Counted from the first letter of the stretch, positions 1 through 11,407 are shown. The stretch is DNA of 64,000 nt from Silurus meridionalis (GCF_014805685.1 NC_060906.1:9272346-9336345); one strand, 5' to 3'. Made by a program: numbers and translations. Notes: a model not told the origin generated them from the sequence alone.

Positions 1-433
1 GCGAGTTTCACTTCACTTTGAAAAAAAACCCATTATAAGCTAAAATAAAGTTCAGGAGAAATCAAATAAAGCTTTTCTTCTTTGGCCTGACAGGGTTTGT
101 CTCGTTTTAATATCATTCATTTGGGTTTTTCATTAAAAAAAAGAAAATTACAAGAATCTAAAAACCTTTAATTATCTAATAAACCTTTTTTTTCTACTCA
201 TTATTTAGTTTTACTAAAATGCAGTATTACACTGTCCGAAAAACCGTGTGCAAAAGTCATCAGTGAACATAAACGTTTTAATCAGGTTGAAACCACAGTA
301 CTTTCACTTTTCCCAAGTTAAAGATGCACCTGAAAAGCTTAAGTGGAACAATCTAGTGACTAGACATTGCACTGTTTATCCCATTTCTAGTGAATGGACA
401 CCTGATCCTAATCCTTTTCCTGAAAATATATAT

Positions 434-1140
434 TGACTGTCAAAAGTTTGGAAACACTTAGTCTTTTATTGCTTTGAGAGACACATGTATGATCATTTGG
501 TTTGACTGTATAAAGATTTTTTTTAGTAAACAAATAAATAAATGAACAAATTTCACACTTTATTTTCATTGAAGAATCCTTCCTTAGCATGAATAACAGC
601 TTCACTTACTCTTGACAATCCGGACAGGGTTAGGTGAAACATTCAGCTGAAAAACCATGACTTTTATAAAAGTTGTCACAACTGTTTTTCAGTTGTTGGA
701 TAATTCTATTTCTGACCTTGTGATCCAGATCATCCCAGAGCAGTTCAATAGGATTTGGGGGCGGTGACTGGGCAGGCAAGTCCATGATAGATAACACTCC
801 AGCCAACTGCTCTCTAAACAACAATCACAGTGCTTGGATGTATGCTTTGGGTCATTTTCTTGTTGTATAGTGAAGTCCAGTTCAATTTAATTGTGTTGAA
901 GTATGAAATGGTAGCCATGTTGGTCCAGTTTTCCTCTTACCTGGAATAAGTCTCCAGCCCTCCCTGCTCCAAATCAAACCCAAATCATTAAGCTTCCATC
1001 GCCATGTTTGACCGGATGTGAGGTAGTCTGCTTACATCTTCTTTACTGTTCTCCATCTTATGTAAATTCTTCTGTTAGAGCCAAAAATGTTGAATTTGGA
1101 CTCATCTGTCCACAGAACTTTCTTCCAGTCATTCAATGAA
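434..1140 (-). mobile_element. Tc1/mariner transposon relic
   Basis: Read on the minus strand, 1080-1136 encodes a Tc1-type motif (KKVLWTDESKFN) and 630-824 encodes a decayed transposase C-terminal part (NPIELLWDDLDHKV). Both motifs are standard in Tc1-family DDE transposases, which cut and paste DNA at TA sites. The stretch at 434-465 resembles a Tc1 terminal repeat. The frame is broken several times and the N-terminal part is not visible, so this is a dead fragment. Confidence 0.75.
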
Positions 1141-1289
1141 AAAATTCTGTGGGTTTGCCTTTTACCGAGTTTGTTACATAGAAATAAATGAAACATGCAT
1201 GTGTCTTAAAAATCGTAAAAGGCCAGGTGTTTACTAGGTTTTGACAGACATTGTATATAATGAAGATTATTTCTTCATTGTACACATAC

Positions 1290-1560
1290 ACACAGGCACC
1301 ATTCATGACAACGGTATTCCCTTTTGGCAAGTCATTGTCAGGATAATGCTACCTGCCACAATGAAAAATGGTTCAAGGAACTTATCTGAGTTCAAGGTGT
1401 TGAATCAGCTTCCAGATTCAACAGATCTCAGTCCAGCTGAGTGTCTGTAGAACTTGCTGGTCAAATTAGTCTCATCTACAGAGGCCCCACCTCACAACGT
1501 ACAAGGCTTAAAGGGTCTGCTGCTAACACCTTGGTGCCAGATACCACATTCAAAATCAAA
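1290..1560 (+). mobile_element. Second Tc1/mariner-like transposase remnant
   Basis: The nucleotide text (fattened by point changes) matches the 3' part of a common fish Tc1/mariner family, including the stretch reading like 'aggccccacctcacaacgt' and 'ctgctgctaacaccttggtg'. The match breaks near 1555 and seems to resume at about 1968-1985 (tcagcacaccttcag), so the AT-rich and (TG)n segment between them looks like a later insertion. No open frame survives. Family assignment is from recall of the repeat text. Confidence 0.5.
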
Positions 1561-1808
1561 TTAAAAATTCATTTGTCACATTTATAACTATGCACAGAAC
1601 AGGCAGCAGAATGCTTTTTTACAACCGGTCCATAAGAGAATGTGGAATAAAGAAATAAAGAAATAGAAAATAAAAGAAACTAGAATTTCGAATAGAATAA
1701 AAATAGAAACAAGTATTTTTAAGATAAAATAGAATTGACAATAATTAGTATAATAATTAAGAATTATGAGAATAGAATATAAACAAAAGATATTTAACAG
1801 CATTCGCA

Positions 1809-1810
<2 letters not shown>

Positions 1811-1868
<58 letters not shown>

Positions 1869-1881
1869 TGTGTGTGTGTGC
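1811..1881. repeat. (TG)n microsatellite
   Basis: An almost pure TG dinucleotide run with a short GCGC interruption near its right end. Confidence 0.95.
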
Positions 1882-1989
1882 GCTCTAGGCTCTAGTCAGA
1901 ACAGGAGTTCTGGTTAAGGGGCTCCGAACTGCCTGTGGAAAAAAGCTCCACTCTCTCTCTGTGTTGGCCTTCAGCACACCTTCAGATGT

Positions 1990-2800
1990 GTTCAAGTCAA
2001 GTCAAGTTTATTTCTATTGCGCTTTTCACAACAGACATTGTCTCAAAGCAGCTTTACAGAATTTAACAGTTAAGGTGAACGATGTGTATTTATCCCTGAT
2101 GAGCAGCCATGGCGACTGTGGCAAGGAAATCTCTAGATGGTTCGGGATGTTTGCAGGGTCGGCATCTACTTCTTTAAAGGTCCATAATCTTCATGAGGTG
2201 GGATGTGACTGGGGCTGGCGCAACCTCAGTATGCCTCAGGATGGGTAGAGAAAGAGAAGCAGTGGAGAGGAATTAGTGTAGCTGCTGTTCATGATATTAA
2301 CAAGCACAAGTTGATAATGTGCATGTGATCAGATGTACTGGAGCACAAGGTTATGATGTATGATGTGTGTTATGGGTAGGACTCTAAAAAAAATGTTTTT
2401 AATCTGCACTTAAACTGGGAGAGTGTGTCTGAGCCCCGAACACTGTCAGGAAGACTATTCCACAGTTTAGGAGCTAAATGTGAGAATGTTCTACCACCTT
2501 TAGTGGACTTTTCTATTCTAGGAACTACTAGAAGTCCGGGGTTTTGAGATCTCAGGGAGTGTGACGGATTGTAGCATGAAGAAGACTGAATAGATAATTG
2601 GGAACTAAACCATTTAGTGTTTTGTTGGTAAGTAGCAGTAGTTTGTAGTTGATTCGAAACTTAACAGGTAGCCAGTGTAGATATAATAAGATTGGGGTTA
2701 TATGTTCATATTTTCTCGACCTTGTGAGAACTCTGACTGCTGCATTCTGGACATGTGTTGTGGAGTCCAGGCCACAATGGCTCAGAGAACAATATTAACT
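1990..2800 (+). repeat. Dispersed fish repeat (caagtcaagttt family)
   Basis: This begins with a short caagt tandem and continues with text (attgtctcaaagcagctttacag, then gactgtggcaaggaaa) that recurs at 62866-63120 in this window, so it is a dispersed family with two copies here. It has no coding capacity that I can see. Class is unknown to me; the right boundary is approximate. Confidence 0.55.
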
Positions 2801-3154
2801 AGGTGGTTAAAATGCTTTGCCTGATCACTTTGCCTTCTTGGAATAATTTGCCTCCACATAGCATTTTTCTATATCTAGAAAAATGTCTTCTTTAGATTGA
2901 TACTATGTAGGCCTTTCCAGAGGTAAAAAAAACCTCAAAAGAGCCAATGATAAGCGATTTTACTTAACTTGTATGTATAATAATGAATGAAGAGAGTTAT
3001 TTTGTACTGTCAGGGTTTAGATTCTGTGTTGATGAAAACAAGCTCACACTTGCATGTGTTTAAACTCAAGCATTTTTGTGGTAGACTAAATCGCCACCTG
3101 GTGGCCATAGCATTTAAATTTATTGGATCGATGAAAATTCTAGGAAAATACACA

Positions 3155-3156
<2 letters not shown>

Positions 3157-3222
<66 letters not shown>
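3157..3222. repeat. (TG)n microsatellite
   Basis: A pure TG run of about 33 units between AT-rich flanks. Confidence 0.95.
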
Positions 3223-3669
3223 GGTTTAAGAAATATCTACAGTATAAAAAGGCAAGTATGTGGATTGACAAATTTAGTAGGTGTTACAAATTAGCAATGC
3301 TATAAGCAAAACTAGATAATGGTAGTAAAGCAAATTTAGCATGTAAAAAAATAATAAAAAATAAATACCCTATACCCAAAAATGATATATATTTTATACA
3401 GCATGTGAGTCTTGTTTATAACTATAGATTTATGTATTTATATATATTTACAGTAATCCCCCTTTTAAACGATAAACGGACGCCACCCCAAAAATGCTAT
3501 TTTATGTATACACTACTGTAGTGTTAACATTTTACTTTATTTTATAATTAATAATTATATTTTTATTAATAAATGTAATTATTTCAAAATAAAGCTCAAA
3601 CAACTTATAGGGAATTGTTTTTATTGAGTTTATCAAAAATATAAATGTATTGTTTTATTAAGCCCAATC

Positions 3670-3861
3670 ATCCAACACCTCTTCAGCACCACTGAGCCCC
3701 TGTCTGACCTCTTCCCTGAATCTCACACTACAGTCTTCCTCCTTCAGTTTCTACCATCTTATTCTTCTTTCAGTCCTCACTCTCCTTCTCTTTTTCTTTA
3801 CCTCCAAAACCATCCTACAGACCACCATCCGATGCCGTCTAGCTACACTGTCCCCTGTCAT
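3670..3861 (-). mobile_element. RTE-like LINE, downstream part (left of hAT insertion)
   Basis: Read on the minus strand this is the direct continuation of the LINE endonuclease segment at 11416-12360. It encodes a basic linker of the type following the endonuclease in RTE elements (GDSVARRHRMVV, then many K and R). The join is at the 8-bp sequence cctgtcat, present at 3854-3861 and again at 11408-11415, flanking the hAT. The LINE is truncated before any reverse transcriptase domain. Confidence 0.7.
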
Positions 3862-4345
3862 CAGAGGTGGGAAGTAACAGAGTACAAATACTTCGTTACT
3901 GTACTTAAGTAGATTTTTCTTGTATCAGTACTTTACTCCACTATTTATTTTTCAGACAACTTTTTACTTTTACAGTTTCAAAACAGACTCGTTACTTTAG
4001 TTTTAATCCATTAATTTGGTAAAATTTTATTTTTTTATTTTCACTGTGCGCCGATTTCACCCGAACAACCGATTTCCTGTTACTGCGTGTTCAATCCACT
4101 GGTGTATAAAGTCCTGACTCTCCCTCACCACAGAAGTAGACTAGTTTACGGAGCTAAGAATCAGCAGGCAGAAAGCAGTAAGAAGTTTGGGGTTATAGTG
4201 GATGAGACAGAGGGAGTCAGTGATGTAAACATGACTGAGAACAGACACATTCCTGATCATCATCATCTTTTCTCTGCTTGTGTTCTATATGTGGATCTTC
4301 AGCCTGGATACATTCATTAGGTAACAACATTTTTATTCCGTTTTG

Positions 4346-4347
<2 letters not shown>

Positions 4348-4412
<65 letters not shown>
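4348..4412. repeat. (TA)n microsatellite in outer hAT copy
   Basis: Pure TA run. The corresponding position of the inner copy (9617-9688) also carries a TA run, so the tract predates the duplication of the element. Confidence 0.9.
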
Positions 4413-4420
<8 letters not shown>

Positions 4421-4582
4421 TTTAAACAGCACAACATTTTTTCCTTTTTTTACTTATATATAAAATAAATAAATTTACTTCAGATAAAAATATTTTTTGT
4501 TTTATTTCTGAGTCTCAAATCAAACACCAAAATCCGCCATGTTTTACACAATTTACCCTCTGGGTGGCGTTTTGTGGGTTTT

Positions 4583-4670
4583 TCCCTCTTAATGGCGACA
4601 CAAACTTAAATTACTGTCTTTATTGATCGTACAGATAAAAACAATACATCATTCAAATCTGTAAAATGTC

Positions 4671-4755
<85 letters not shown>

Positions 4756-5125
4756 CTGACTTGACTTGAAGAGGTGCATTTTCTCCGGTATCACCTCATT
4801 AACTGTCCGTGTGGAAACATAGCAAAGGCTCTAAATGATGTCCACACGTCTCTGCACTGATATAGCCTTTATATTTAATCACATGCTGTACATATGATAC
4901 ATGTTTAACACCTCCAAGCTGCCAGTTTTGGGCACCTGAGCAAGCACTTAACTCACTACTGCTCATTTAGTAAATGAGATCATTAAGAGTCGCTCGGGAA
5001 AAACACTTCCAACAGGAAGTGGCTATATCTCGCTATCTTTTTCTCTCTATTTTCTCTATCTAATTGTCTCTGTGTCACTTTTAGTAAATGTCTCTGTCTC
5101 ACTGTATATGTCTCTCTCTTGCTGT
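4583..5125. repeat. Segment present only in the outer hAT copy
   Basis: About 543 bp lie between gcgttttgtgggt and ctctctatttg in the outer copy, while the inner copy joins these two sequences directly near 9375. The segment holds a second (TA)n run (4678-4753) and a SINE-like piece near 4910-4985 (gggcacctgagcaagcacttaac). It is either an insertion in the outer copy or a deletion in the inner one. Confidence 0.6.
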
Positions 5126-5554
5126 CTCTCTATTTGTTTCTCACTCTTTCTAAAGCTGTGTCTGTGTCTCTTTGTCTTTGTCTCTGTCTTTCCTGCTTAT
5201 TTACGTGTCGAACAAAGTTTTGAGTTTTGAAGTAATGCCATTAGTGATCTATGATGAAAGACTTCCCCGGTTCGATTCTTACCTCTAGTTTCATATTGAA
5301 CATTATAAGAAGTTTTTAAAAACAGAACAATGAAAGATCATTAAAATTGGTTGCCGGTAAATCATGGTATATCAGTGGTGCAGGTGTTGGAGATGTGGTT
5401 CTTGTACCTGAGTCACTTCTCATAGACTTCGAGTTACTGAGAGAATGGACAGGAAGGAGAAGTTTTGACCCTCTACCATCATGATCTAAGAGAAAACACT
5501 GGTCTCTTAACTATAGAAAAGCCAAGAGTCCAATAAGCAAAGGCTTGTTTGCTT

Positions 5555-5760
5555 CTCCTGTGTTGGTGTAATGGTCAGTCAAGTGGTCGCTGCTATCTGA
5601 CTCACCTGGTTTGATTCCTACCCCTTAGCTTCCCTTTAAATTGTTTAAAAAGTTTTTAAAAAGGTCCCAAAAATCTGATTCTTGCAGGCAACCTGTGGCT
5701 CAATTGGAAGAGCTTTACCTCTGGGTTGAGAGGTTGCCGGTTCAAACCCCGGCCAGGTCT
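5555..5760 (+). repeat. Two tRNA-like modules, outer hAT copy
   Basis: Module 1 (about 5560-5626) has an A-box-like part (tggtgtaatggtcagt) and a B-box (ggtttgattcc). Module 2 (5691-5758) folds as a near cloverleaf: acceptor ACCTG with CAGGT, D stem GCTC with GAGC, anticodon-like stem ACCTCT with AGAGGT, and a TTCAAAC loop between CCGG and CCGG. The T-loop side carries an extra base. The same two modules are found inverted in the inner copy (8757-8981). I infer a tRNA origin; no standard isotype could be assigned. Confidence 0.6.
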
Positions 5761-6093
5761 CAAAGTTAAGAGTGTGGAAGGTTCCAGTGACCATAGTAAG
5801 GAAGGTGTCAGAAATGGCTGCGTGGAAGGTTGGGTGTGGTTTCGGAGGCTGTATCCTGAAGCAGGGGGACAATATCTGGGCATTTGCCCCCCTGGTGTTG
5901 GAGTAGCTGAAAACAGGGGATTATGAAGCAAAAACGTTCAAAAAAGTATCGACTTAGTTTTGCATATATAGGGAAAAATTCTGCCAAAAACCTATCACCC
6001 TCACTTTTTCTGAGGCTGTGAAGCAGCCAGTATTTACAGCCTTTGTTTAGGGTCAACTACCTCATTGCTCACCAGACACTACCTTCCACACAG

Positions 6094-6655
6094 CTTACCC
6101 AGTGTGGGGACAAGCCAGATTCAAACCAGCAACCTCTGAGCTCAGAGGCAGGTTTTTATCACAAAGCCATCAAGTACCACAACACACCTTCTTTTTTGGG
6201 GGGGTTTATCGTTTGTTTCAGGCTTCAAGGCAAGAAATTCAGACCAGACAGAAACACAGAAAGTTGAATTCGAACGCTGAACCCCACCAACAGCGAAATA
6301 CCAGTATTAACCCACTGAACCATCGGAAAGGACCGGCTGCAACGAATGTTTAGAGCAGGTCTATCTTTTCTTTCAAACCATCAACACAAGAATATAATGC
6401 TAAAGACAGACATAGGAAGCAAACTCATGACGTGACTAGCAGGGACAAAGCAGGATTCAAACGCTGATTCACACCATTAGCAAGGCACCAGCATTAACCC
6501 ACTGAACTATCAGGAAGGACAAGCTGGGAAGCTTATTTAGAGCAGGTCTATCTTTCTTTTTAACCCATCAAAACAATTATATTAAGATGTAGGTATCAGA
6601 AATTTAACCTACATCATGACTAGCAGACAGAAAGCCAGGTTTGAACCCTGACCAC
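6094..6655 (-). repeat. tRNA-like module array, outer copy, left part
   Basis: Minus-strand modules with B-box-like sequences in reverse (agattcaaaccagc near 6118, aattcgaacgctga near 6265, ggattcaaacgctga near 6452, ggtttgaaccctga near 6638), each preceded on the minus strand by a cagtgggttaa A-box-like part. Linkers repeat the text 'gagcaggtctatctttctttt'. This is the inverted counterpart of 7865-8412. The array is interrupted at the 8-bp target ccaccaac by the inner hAT copy. Confidence 0.55.
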
Positions 6656-6856
6656 CAACCAGAGGTGGCATAAGTACACACATCCTTTACTTAAGTAGAA
6701 GTACAGATACTCATGTTTTAAAATACTCGGATAAAAGTTGAAGTACTGATTAAACTTTTTTACTTAAGTAAAAGTAAAGAAGTTTTGGCTCTGACATGTA
6801 CTTAAGTAAAAAGTAGTTATTACTTCCACCCTCTTTAGCTGTTAACTGGACCTCAC

Positions 6857-6885
6857 ATCATAGATAGATAGATAGATAGATAGAT
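6857..6885. repeat. (GATA)n microsatellite
   Basis: Seven tetranucleotide units in the inner hAT copy; the matching place in the outer copy (11106-11210) is expanded to about 25 CATC/TATC units. Confidence 0.9.
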
Positions 6886-7084
6886 GTGATATCCTTGTGG
6901 GTTAATGTCAGTATCCCCACAAGGATGAGTTTGAGAGTTTGATTCCTGGTTGCTGTGTTGGTAAATAAAACATCCGGACCTTGTCCCCTCTAAAAACATT
7001 TTAATTCTGTCCTTTCTGTGTTGGATTAATTTCTTGATTTCCTGGTCTTTAATGAAAGATAACTCCACCAAAAAAAAAAAAAAA

Positions 7085-8412
7085 AGGCACTTCTGTGGTA
7101 GCTCAGTGGGTTAAGGCTTGTGCCTGAGCATGGTCCTTAATATAGTCGACGCTGTTGATAAGGTTTCAAAGCCAGTCCTACATGCCTTCTTTCTTACTGC
7201 GCTGGCATGTAACAAAGTATGAACCCTCCAAAAAGCACATGCATGTCTCTTCCATGGTTCAGTGGGTTAAGGCTGGTACCTCGCTGATGGAGAGGATCAG
7301 GGTTTAAATCCTGCTAGTATGATGTAGGTTATGTTCCTGCTTTCTTTAGCCTTATATTCTTGTGTTGACGGTTTAAAGGTAGATAGACCTGCTCTACACA
7401 ACCTTCCTGACCTGTCTTCCCTGATGGTTCAGTGGGTTAAATCAGGTTTCTTGCTTTTGGTGGGGTTCAGGGTTCGAATCCTGCTTTCTGGGTGCCAGTC
7501 ACGATCAGGATTCACATCCTACATCTTTCTTTAGCAATATATTTTTGTTTTTAATGGGTTGAAAAGAAAGATAGACCTGCTCTAAATAAGCTTCCAAGCC
7601 TGTCCTCACCAATGGTTCAATGGGTTAAGGTTGGTATCTCGCTGGTGGTGGGGATCATGGTTCAAATCCTGCTTTCTTCCTGTTATTTACAATGTGGGTT
7701 CAACTTGTGCTACTTACATCTGTAATTGCTTCCTACATCTTTCTTTACCGTTAAATTCTTGTGTTGATGGTTTGAAAAGAAAGATAGACCTGCTCTAATC
7801 AAGCTTCCCATCCTGTTTTTTTCTGATGGCTTAGTGGGTTAAGGCTGGTACTTTGCTAATGTTGGTGGTCAGGGTTCAAACCTGGCTTTCTGTCTGCTAG
7901 TCATGAGGTAGGTTAAATTCCTGATTCCTACATCTTAATATTCTTGTTTTGATGGGTTAAAAAGAAAGATAGACCTGCACTAAATAAGCTTCCCACCTTG
8001 TCCTTCCTGATAGTTCAGTGGGTTAATGCTGGTGCCTTGCTAATGGTGTGAATCAGGGTTCGAATCCTGCTTTGTCCCTGCTAGTCATGGGTTTGCTTCC
8101 TAACTCTTTCTTTAGCATTATCTTCTTGTGTTGATGGTTTGAAAGAAAAGATAGTCCTGCTCTAAACAATCGTTGCAGCCAGTCCTTCCCGCTGGTTCAG
8201 TGGGTTAATACTGGTATTTCGCTGTTGGTGGGGTTCAGCTTTCGATTCCTGCTTTCTGTGTTTCTGTCTGGTCTGAATTTCTTGCTTTGAAGCCTCAAAC
8301 AAACGATAAACCCCCCCAAAAAAGAAGGTGTGTTGTGGGACTTGATGGCTTTGTGATAAAAGCCTTGCCTCTGTGCTCAGAGGTTGCTAGTTCGAATCTG
8401 GCTTGTCCCCAC
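7085..8412 (+). repeat. Tandem array of tRNA-like modules, inner hAT copy
   Basis: Eight modules are visible starting near 7091, 7255, 7424, 7610, 7826, 8010, 8190 and 8341. Most have an A-box-like block (ggttcagtgggttaagg) followed about 40-50 bp later by a B-box-like block (ggttcgaatcc or close variants). Spacing is about 165-215 bp and the linkers are themselves related (ttctttagc..tatattcttgtgttgatgg..agatagacctgctcta). These two blocks are the internal promoter elements of RNA polymerase III tRNA genes. Modules differ by point changes and several are probably inactive. Whether any are transcribed cannot be read from sequence. Confidence 0.65.
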
Positions 8413-8756
8413 ACTGGGTAAGCTGTGTGGAAGGTAGTGTCTGGTGAGCATTGAGGTAGTTGACTGTAAACAAAGGCTGTGAATCCTGGCTGCATCACAG
8501 CCTCAGAAAAAGTGAGGGTGATAGGTTTTTGGCAGAATTTTTCCCTATATATGCAAAACTAAGTCGATACTTTTTTGAACGTTTTTGCTTCATAATCCCC
8601 TGTTTTCAGCTACTCCAACACCAGGGGGGCAGATGCCCGGATATTGCCCCCCTGCTACAGGATACGCACTCCGAATCCACATCCAACCTTCCACACAGCC
8701 ATTTCTGACACCTTCCTTACTACGCTCAACGGAACCTTCCACACTCTTAACTTTGA

Positions 8757-8981
8757 GTCCTGGCCGGGATTTGAACCGGCAACCTCTCAACCCAGAGGTA
8801 AAGCTCTTCCAATTGAGCCACAGGATCTCCTGCAAGAACCTAATTTTTTTTTGGACCTTTTTTGGTTCTTTTTATAAACTTTTTAAACAATTTAAAGGAA
8901 AGCTAAGGGGTAGGAATCGAACCGGGTAAGTCAGATAGCAGTGACCACTTGACTGACCATTACACCAACAAAGGAGAGGCA
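8757..8981 (-). repeat. Two tRNA-like modules, inner hAT copy
   Basis: These are the inverted counterparts of 5555-5760. The module at 8758-8825 pairs TCCTG with CAGGA, so its outermost acceptor pair is T-A where the outer copy has A-T. The D stem (GCTC/GAGC) and the six-pair anticodon-like stem (ACCTCT/AGAGGT) are unchanged. The second module (about 8905-8981) has a good B-box (ggttcgattcc on the minus strand). Confidence 0.6.
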
Positions 8982-9614
8982 AAGAAGCCTTTGCTTATTG
9001 GACTCTTGGCTTTTCTATAGTTAGGAGACCAGTGTTTTCTCTTAGATCATGATGGTAGAGGGACAAAACTTCTCCTTCCTGTACATTCTCTCAGTAACTC
9101 GAAGTCTATGAGAAGTGACTCAGGTACAAGAACCACATCTCCAACACCTGCACCACTGATATACTATGATTTACCAGCAACCAATTTTAATGATCTTTCA
9201 TTGTTCCGTTTTTAAAAACTTATAATGTTCAATATGAAACTAAAGGTAAGAATGGCATTACTTCAAAACTCAAAGCTTTGTTAGACATGTAAATAAGCAG
9301 GAAAGACAGAGACAAAGACAAAGACAAAGAGACAGACACAGCTTTAGAAAGAGTGAGAAACAAATAGAGAGACCCACAAAACGCCACCCAGAGGGTAAAT
9401 TGTGTAAAACATGGCGGATTTTGGTGTTTGATTTGAGACTCAGAAATAAACCAAAAGTTCACTGATTAAAAATATTTTTATCTGAAGTTAATTTATTTAT
9501 TTTATATATAAGTAAAAAAAGGAAAAAATGTCGTGCCGTTTAAAATAATTTTAATTTTGACAGCCAAATATCTATATATATACACACACATTCATTAGGT
9601 AACATTTTTTGTTC

Positions 9615-9616
<2 letters not shown>

Positions 9617-9688
<72 letters not shown>
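9617..9688. repeat. (TA)n microsatellite in inner hAT copy
   Basis: Pure TA run matching the TA run at 4348-4412 of the outer copy. Confidence 0.9.
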
Positions 9689-9695
<7 letters not shown>

Positions 9696-10113
9696 CAAAA
9701 CAAATTAAAAATGTTGTTCCTTAATGAATGTGTTCAGGCTGAAGATCCACATATAGAACACAAGTAGTCATGTTTACTTCACTGACTCTCTCTGTCACAT
9801 CAACATTAACCCCAAACTTCTTACTGCCTTCTGTGGTGAGTGAGAGTCAGGACTTCATACACCAGTTGATTGAACGCGCAGTAACAGGAAATATATAATA
9901 TAATATATTTCACCAAATTAATGGATTAAAACTAAAGTAACGAGTCTGTTTTGAAAATGTAAGAAGTAAAAAGTACAGATATTTGTGTACAAATGTAATG
10001 AGTAAAAGTAAAAAGTTGTCTGAAAAATAAATAGTGGAGTAAAGTACTGATACCAAAAAAATCTACTTAAGTACAGTAACAAAGTATTTGTACTCCGTTA
10101 CTTCCCACCTCTG

Positions 10114-10910
10114 CCACCAACATTAGCAAAGTACCAGCCTTAACCCACTAAGCCATCAGAAAAAAACAGGATGGGAAGCTTGATTAGAGCAGGTCTATCA
10201 TTCTATTCAAACCATCAACACAAGAATTTAACGGTAAATAAAGATGTAGGAAGCGAATACAGATGTATGTAGCACAAGTTGAACCGACGTTGTAAATAAC
10301 AGGAAGAAAGCAGGATTCGAACCATGATCCCCACCACCAGCGAGATACCAACCTTAACCCATTGAACCATTGGTGAGGACCGGCTAAAAAGCTTATTTAG
10401 AGCAGGTCTATCTTTCTTTTCAACCCATTAAATACAAAAATATATCACTAAAGAAAGATGTAGGAAGTGAATCCTGATTGTGACTGGCAGACAGAAAGCA
10501 GGATTCGAACCCTGAACCCCACCAAAAGCAAGAAACCTGATTTAACCCACTGAACCATCAGGGAAGACAGGCCAAGGAGGTTGTGTAGAGCAGGTCTATC
10601 TACCTTTAAACCATTAACACAAGAATATAAAGCTAAAGAATGATTTAGAAAGCAGGAACATAACCTACATCGCAACTAGCAGGCAGAAAGCAGGATTTAA
10701 GCATGTTTAGATGAGGCACAAGCCTTAAACCACTGAGCGACCACTGCTGAAAAGAATGTGTGCTTTTTGGAGGGTTCATACTTTGTTTCATGCCAGCACA
10801 GTAAGAAAGAAGGCATGTAGGACTGGCTTTGAAAACTTATCACCAGCGTGGACTATATTAAGGACCATGTTCAGGCACAAGCCTTAACCCACTGAGCTAC
10901 CACAGAAGTG
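10114..10910 (-). repeat. tRNA-like module array, outer copy, right part
   Basis: Inverted counterpart of 7085-7865. B-box-like sequences in reverse appear near 10316 (ggattcgaaccatga), 10500 (ggattcgaaccctga) and 10692 (ggatttaagcatg), each followed by ttaaccca..tgaacca, the reverse of the A-box-like block. With 6094-6655 this restores the array of the outer copy. Confidence 0.55.
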
Positions 10911-11105
10911 CCTTTTTTTTGGTGGATTTATCTTTCATTAAAGACCAGGAAATCAATAAATTAATCCAACACAGAAAGGACAGAATTTAAATGTTTTCAG
11001 AGAGGACAAGGTCCAGAAGTTTTATTTACCAACACAGCAACCAGGAATCAAACTCTCAAACTCATCCTTGTGGGGATACTGACATTAACCCACTAGGCTA
11101 TCACA

Positions 11106-11132
11106 TCCATCCAGCCATCCATCCATCCATCC

Positions 11133-11210
<78 letters not shown>
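11106..11210. repeat. (CATC)n/(TATC)n microsatellite
   Basis: About 25 tetranucleotide units near the right end of the outer hAT copy. Confidence 0.95.
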
Positions 11211-11407
11211 GATGTGAGGTCCAGTTAACAGCTAAAGAGGTGGAAGTAATAACTACTTTTTACTTAAGTACATGTCAGAGCCAAAACTTCTTTACTTTTA
11301 CTTAAGTAAAAAAGTGTAATCAGTACTTCAACTTTTACACGAGTATTTTAAAACATGAGTATCTGTACTTCCACTTAAGTAAAGGATGTGTGTACTTTTG
11401 CCCTCTG

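Larger units (their letters stand above)
6660..10113. mobile_element. hAT (Tol2-like) element, inner inverted copy
   Basis: Its ends are CAGAGGTGGCATAAGTAC (left) and, read inward from the right, CAGAGGTGGGAAGTAAC, so relative to the outer copy it is reversed. It is flanked by the 8-bp duplication ccaccaac (6652-6659 and 10114-10121). The equivalent undisturbed target is visible inside this same copy as gttggtgg at 7861-7868. The length is 3454 bp. No transposase frame was recognised. It carries (TA)n at 9617-9688 and the plus-strand tRNA-like array at 7085-8412. Confidence 0.82.
3862..11407. mobile_element. hAT (Tol2-like) non-autonomous element, outer copy, interrupted by a second copy of itself
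   Basis: The left end starts CAGAGGTGGGAAGTAAC and the right end, read inward, starts CAGAGGGCAAAAGTAC; both are followed by the TACTTAAGTA-rich subterminal sequence typical of Tol2-type hAT ends. The copy is flanked by the 8-bp duplication cctgtcat (3854-3861 and 11408-11415), the duplication length expected of hAT. It sits inside an RTE-like LINE. Removing the inner copy (6660-10113) and one 8-bp duplicate leaves about 4.08 kb. No transposase was recognised, so it must have been moved in trans. Its body carries tRNA-like modules instead of a gene. Confidence 0.8.

Noticed and set aside
5691..5758. Annotating individual tRNA-like modules as functional tRNA genes
   Set aside because: The T arm has an extra base and the anticodon loop cannot be set without doubt, so they are listed as tRNA-like repeats only.
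6094..10910. Possibility that the regular tRNA-like array is a CRISPR array
   Set aside because: Repeats are 165-215 bp apart, imperfect and inside a eukaryotic hAT element; no cas genes and the genome is a fish.
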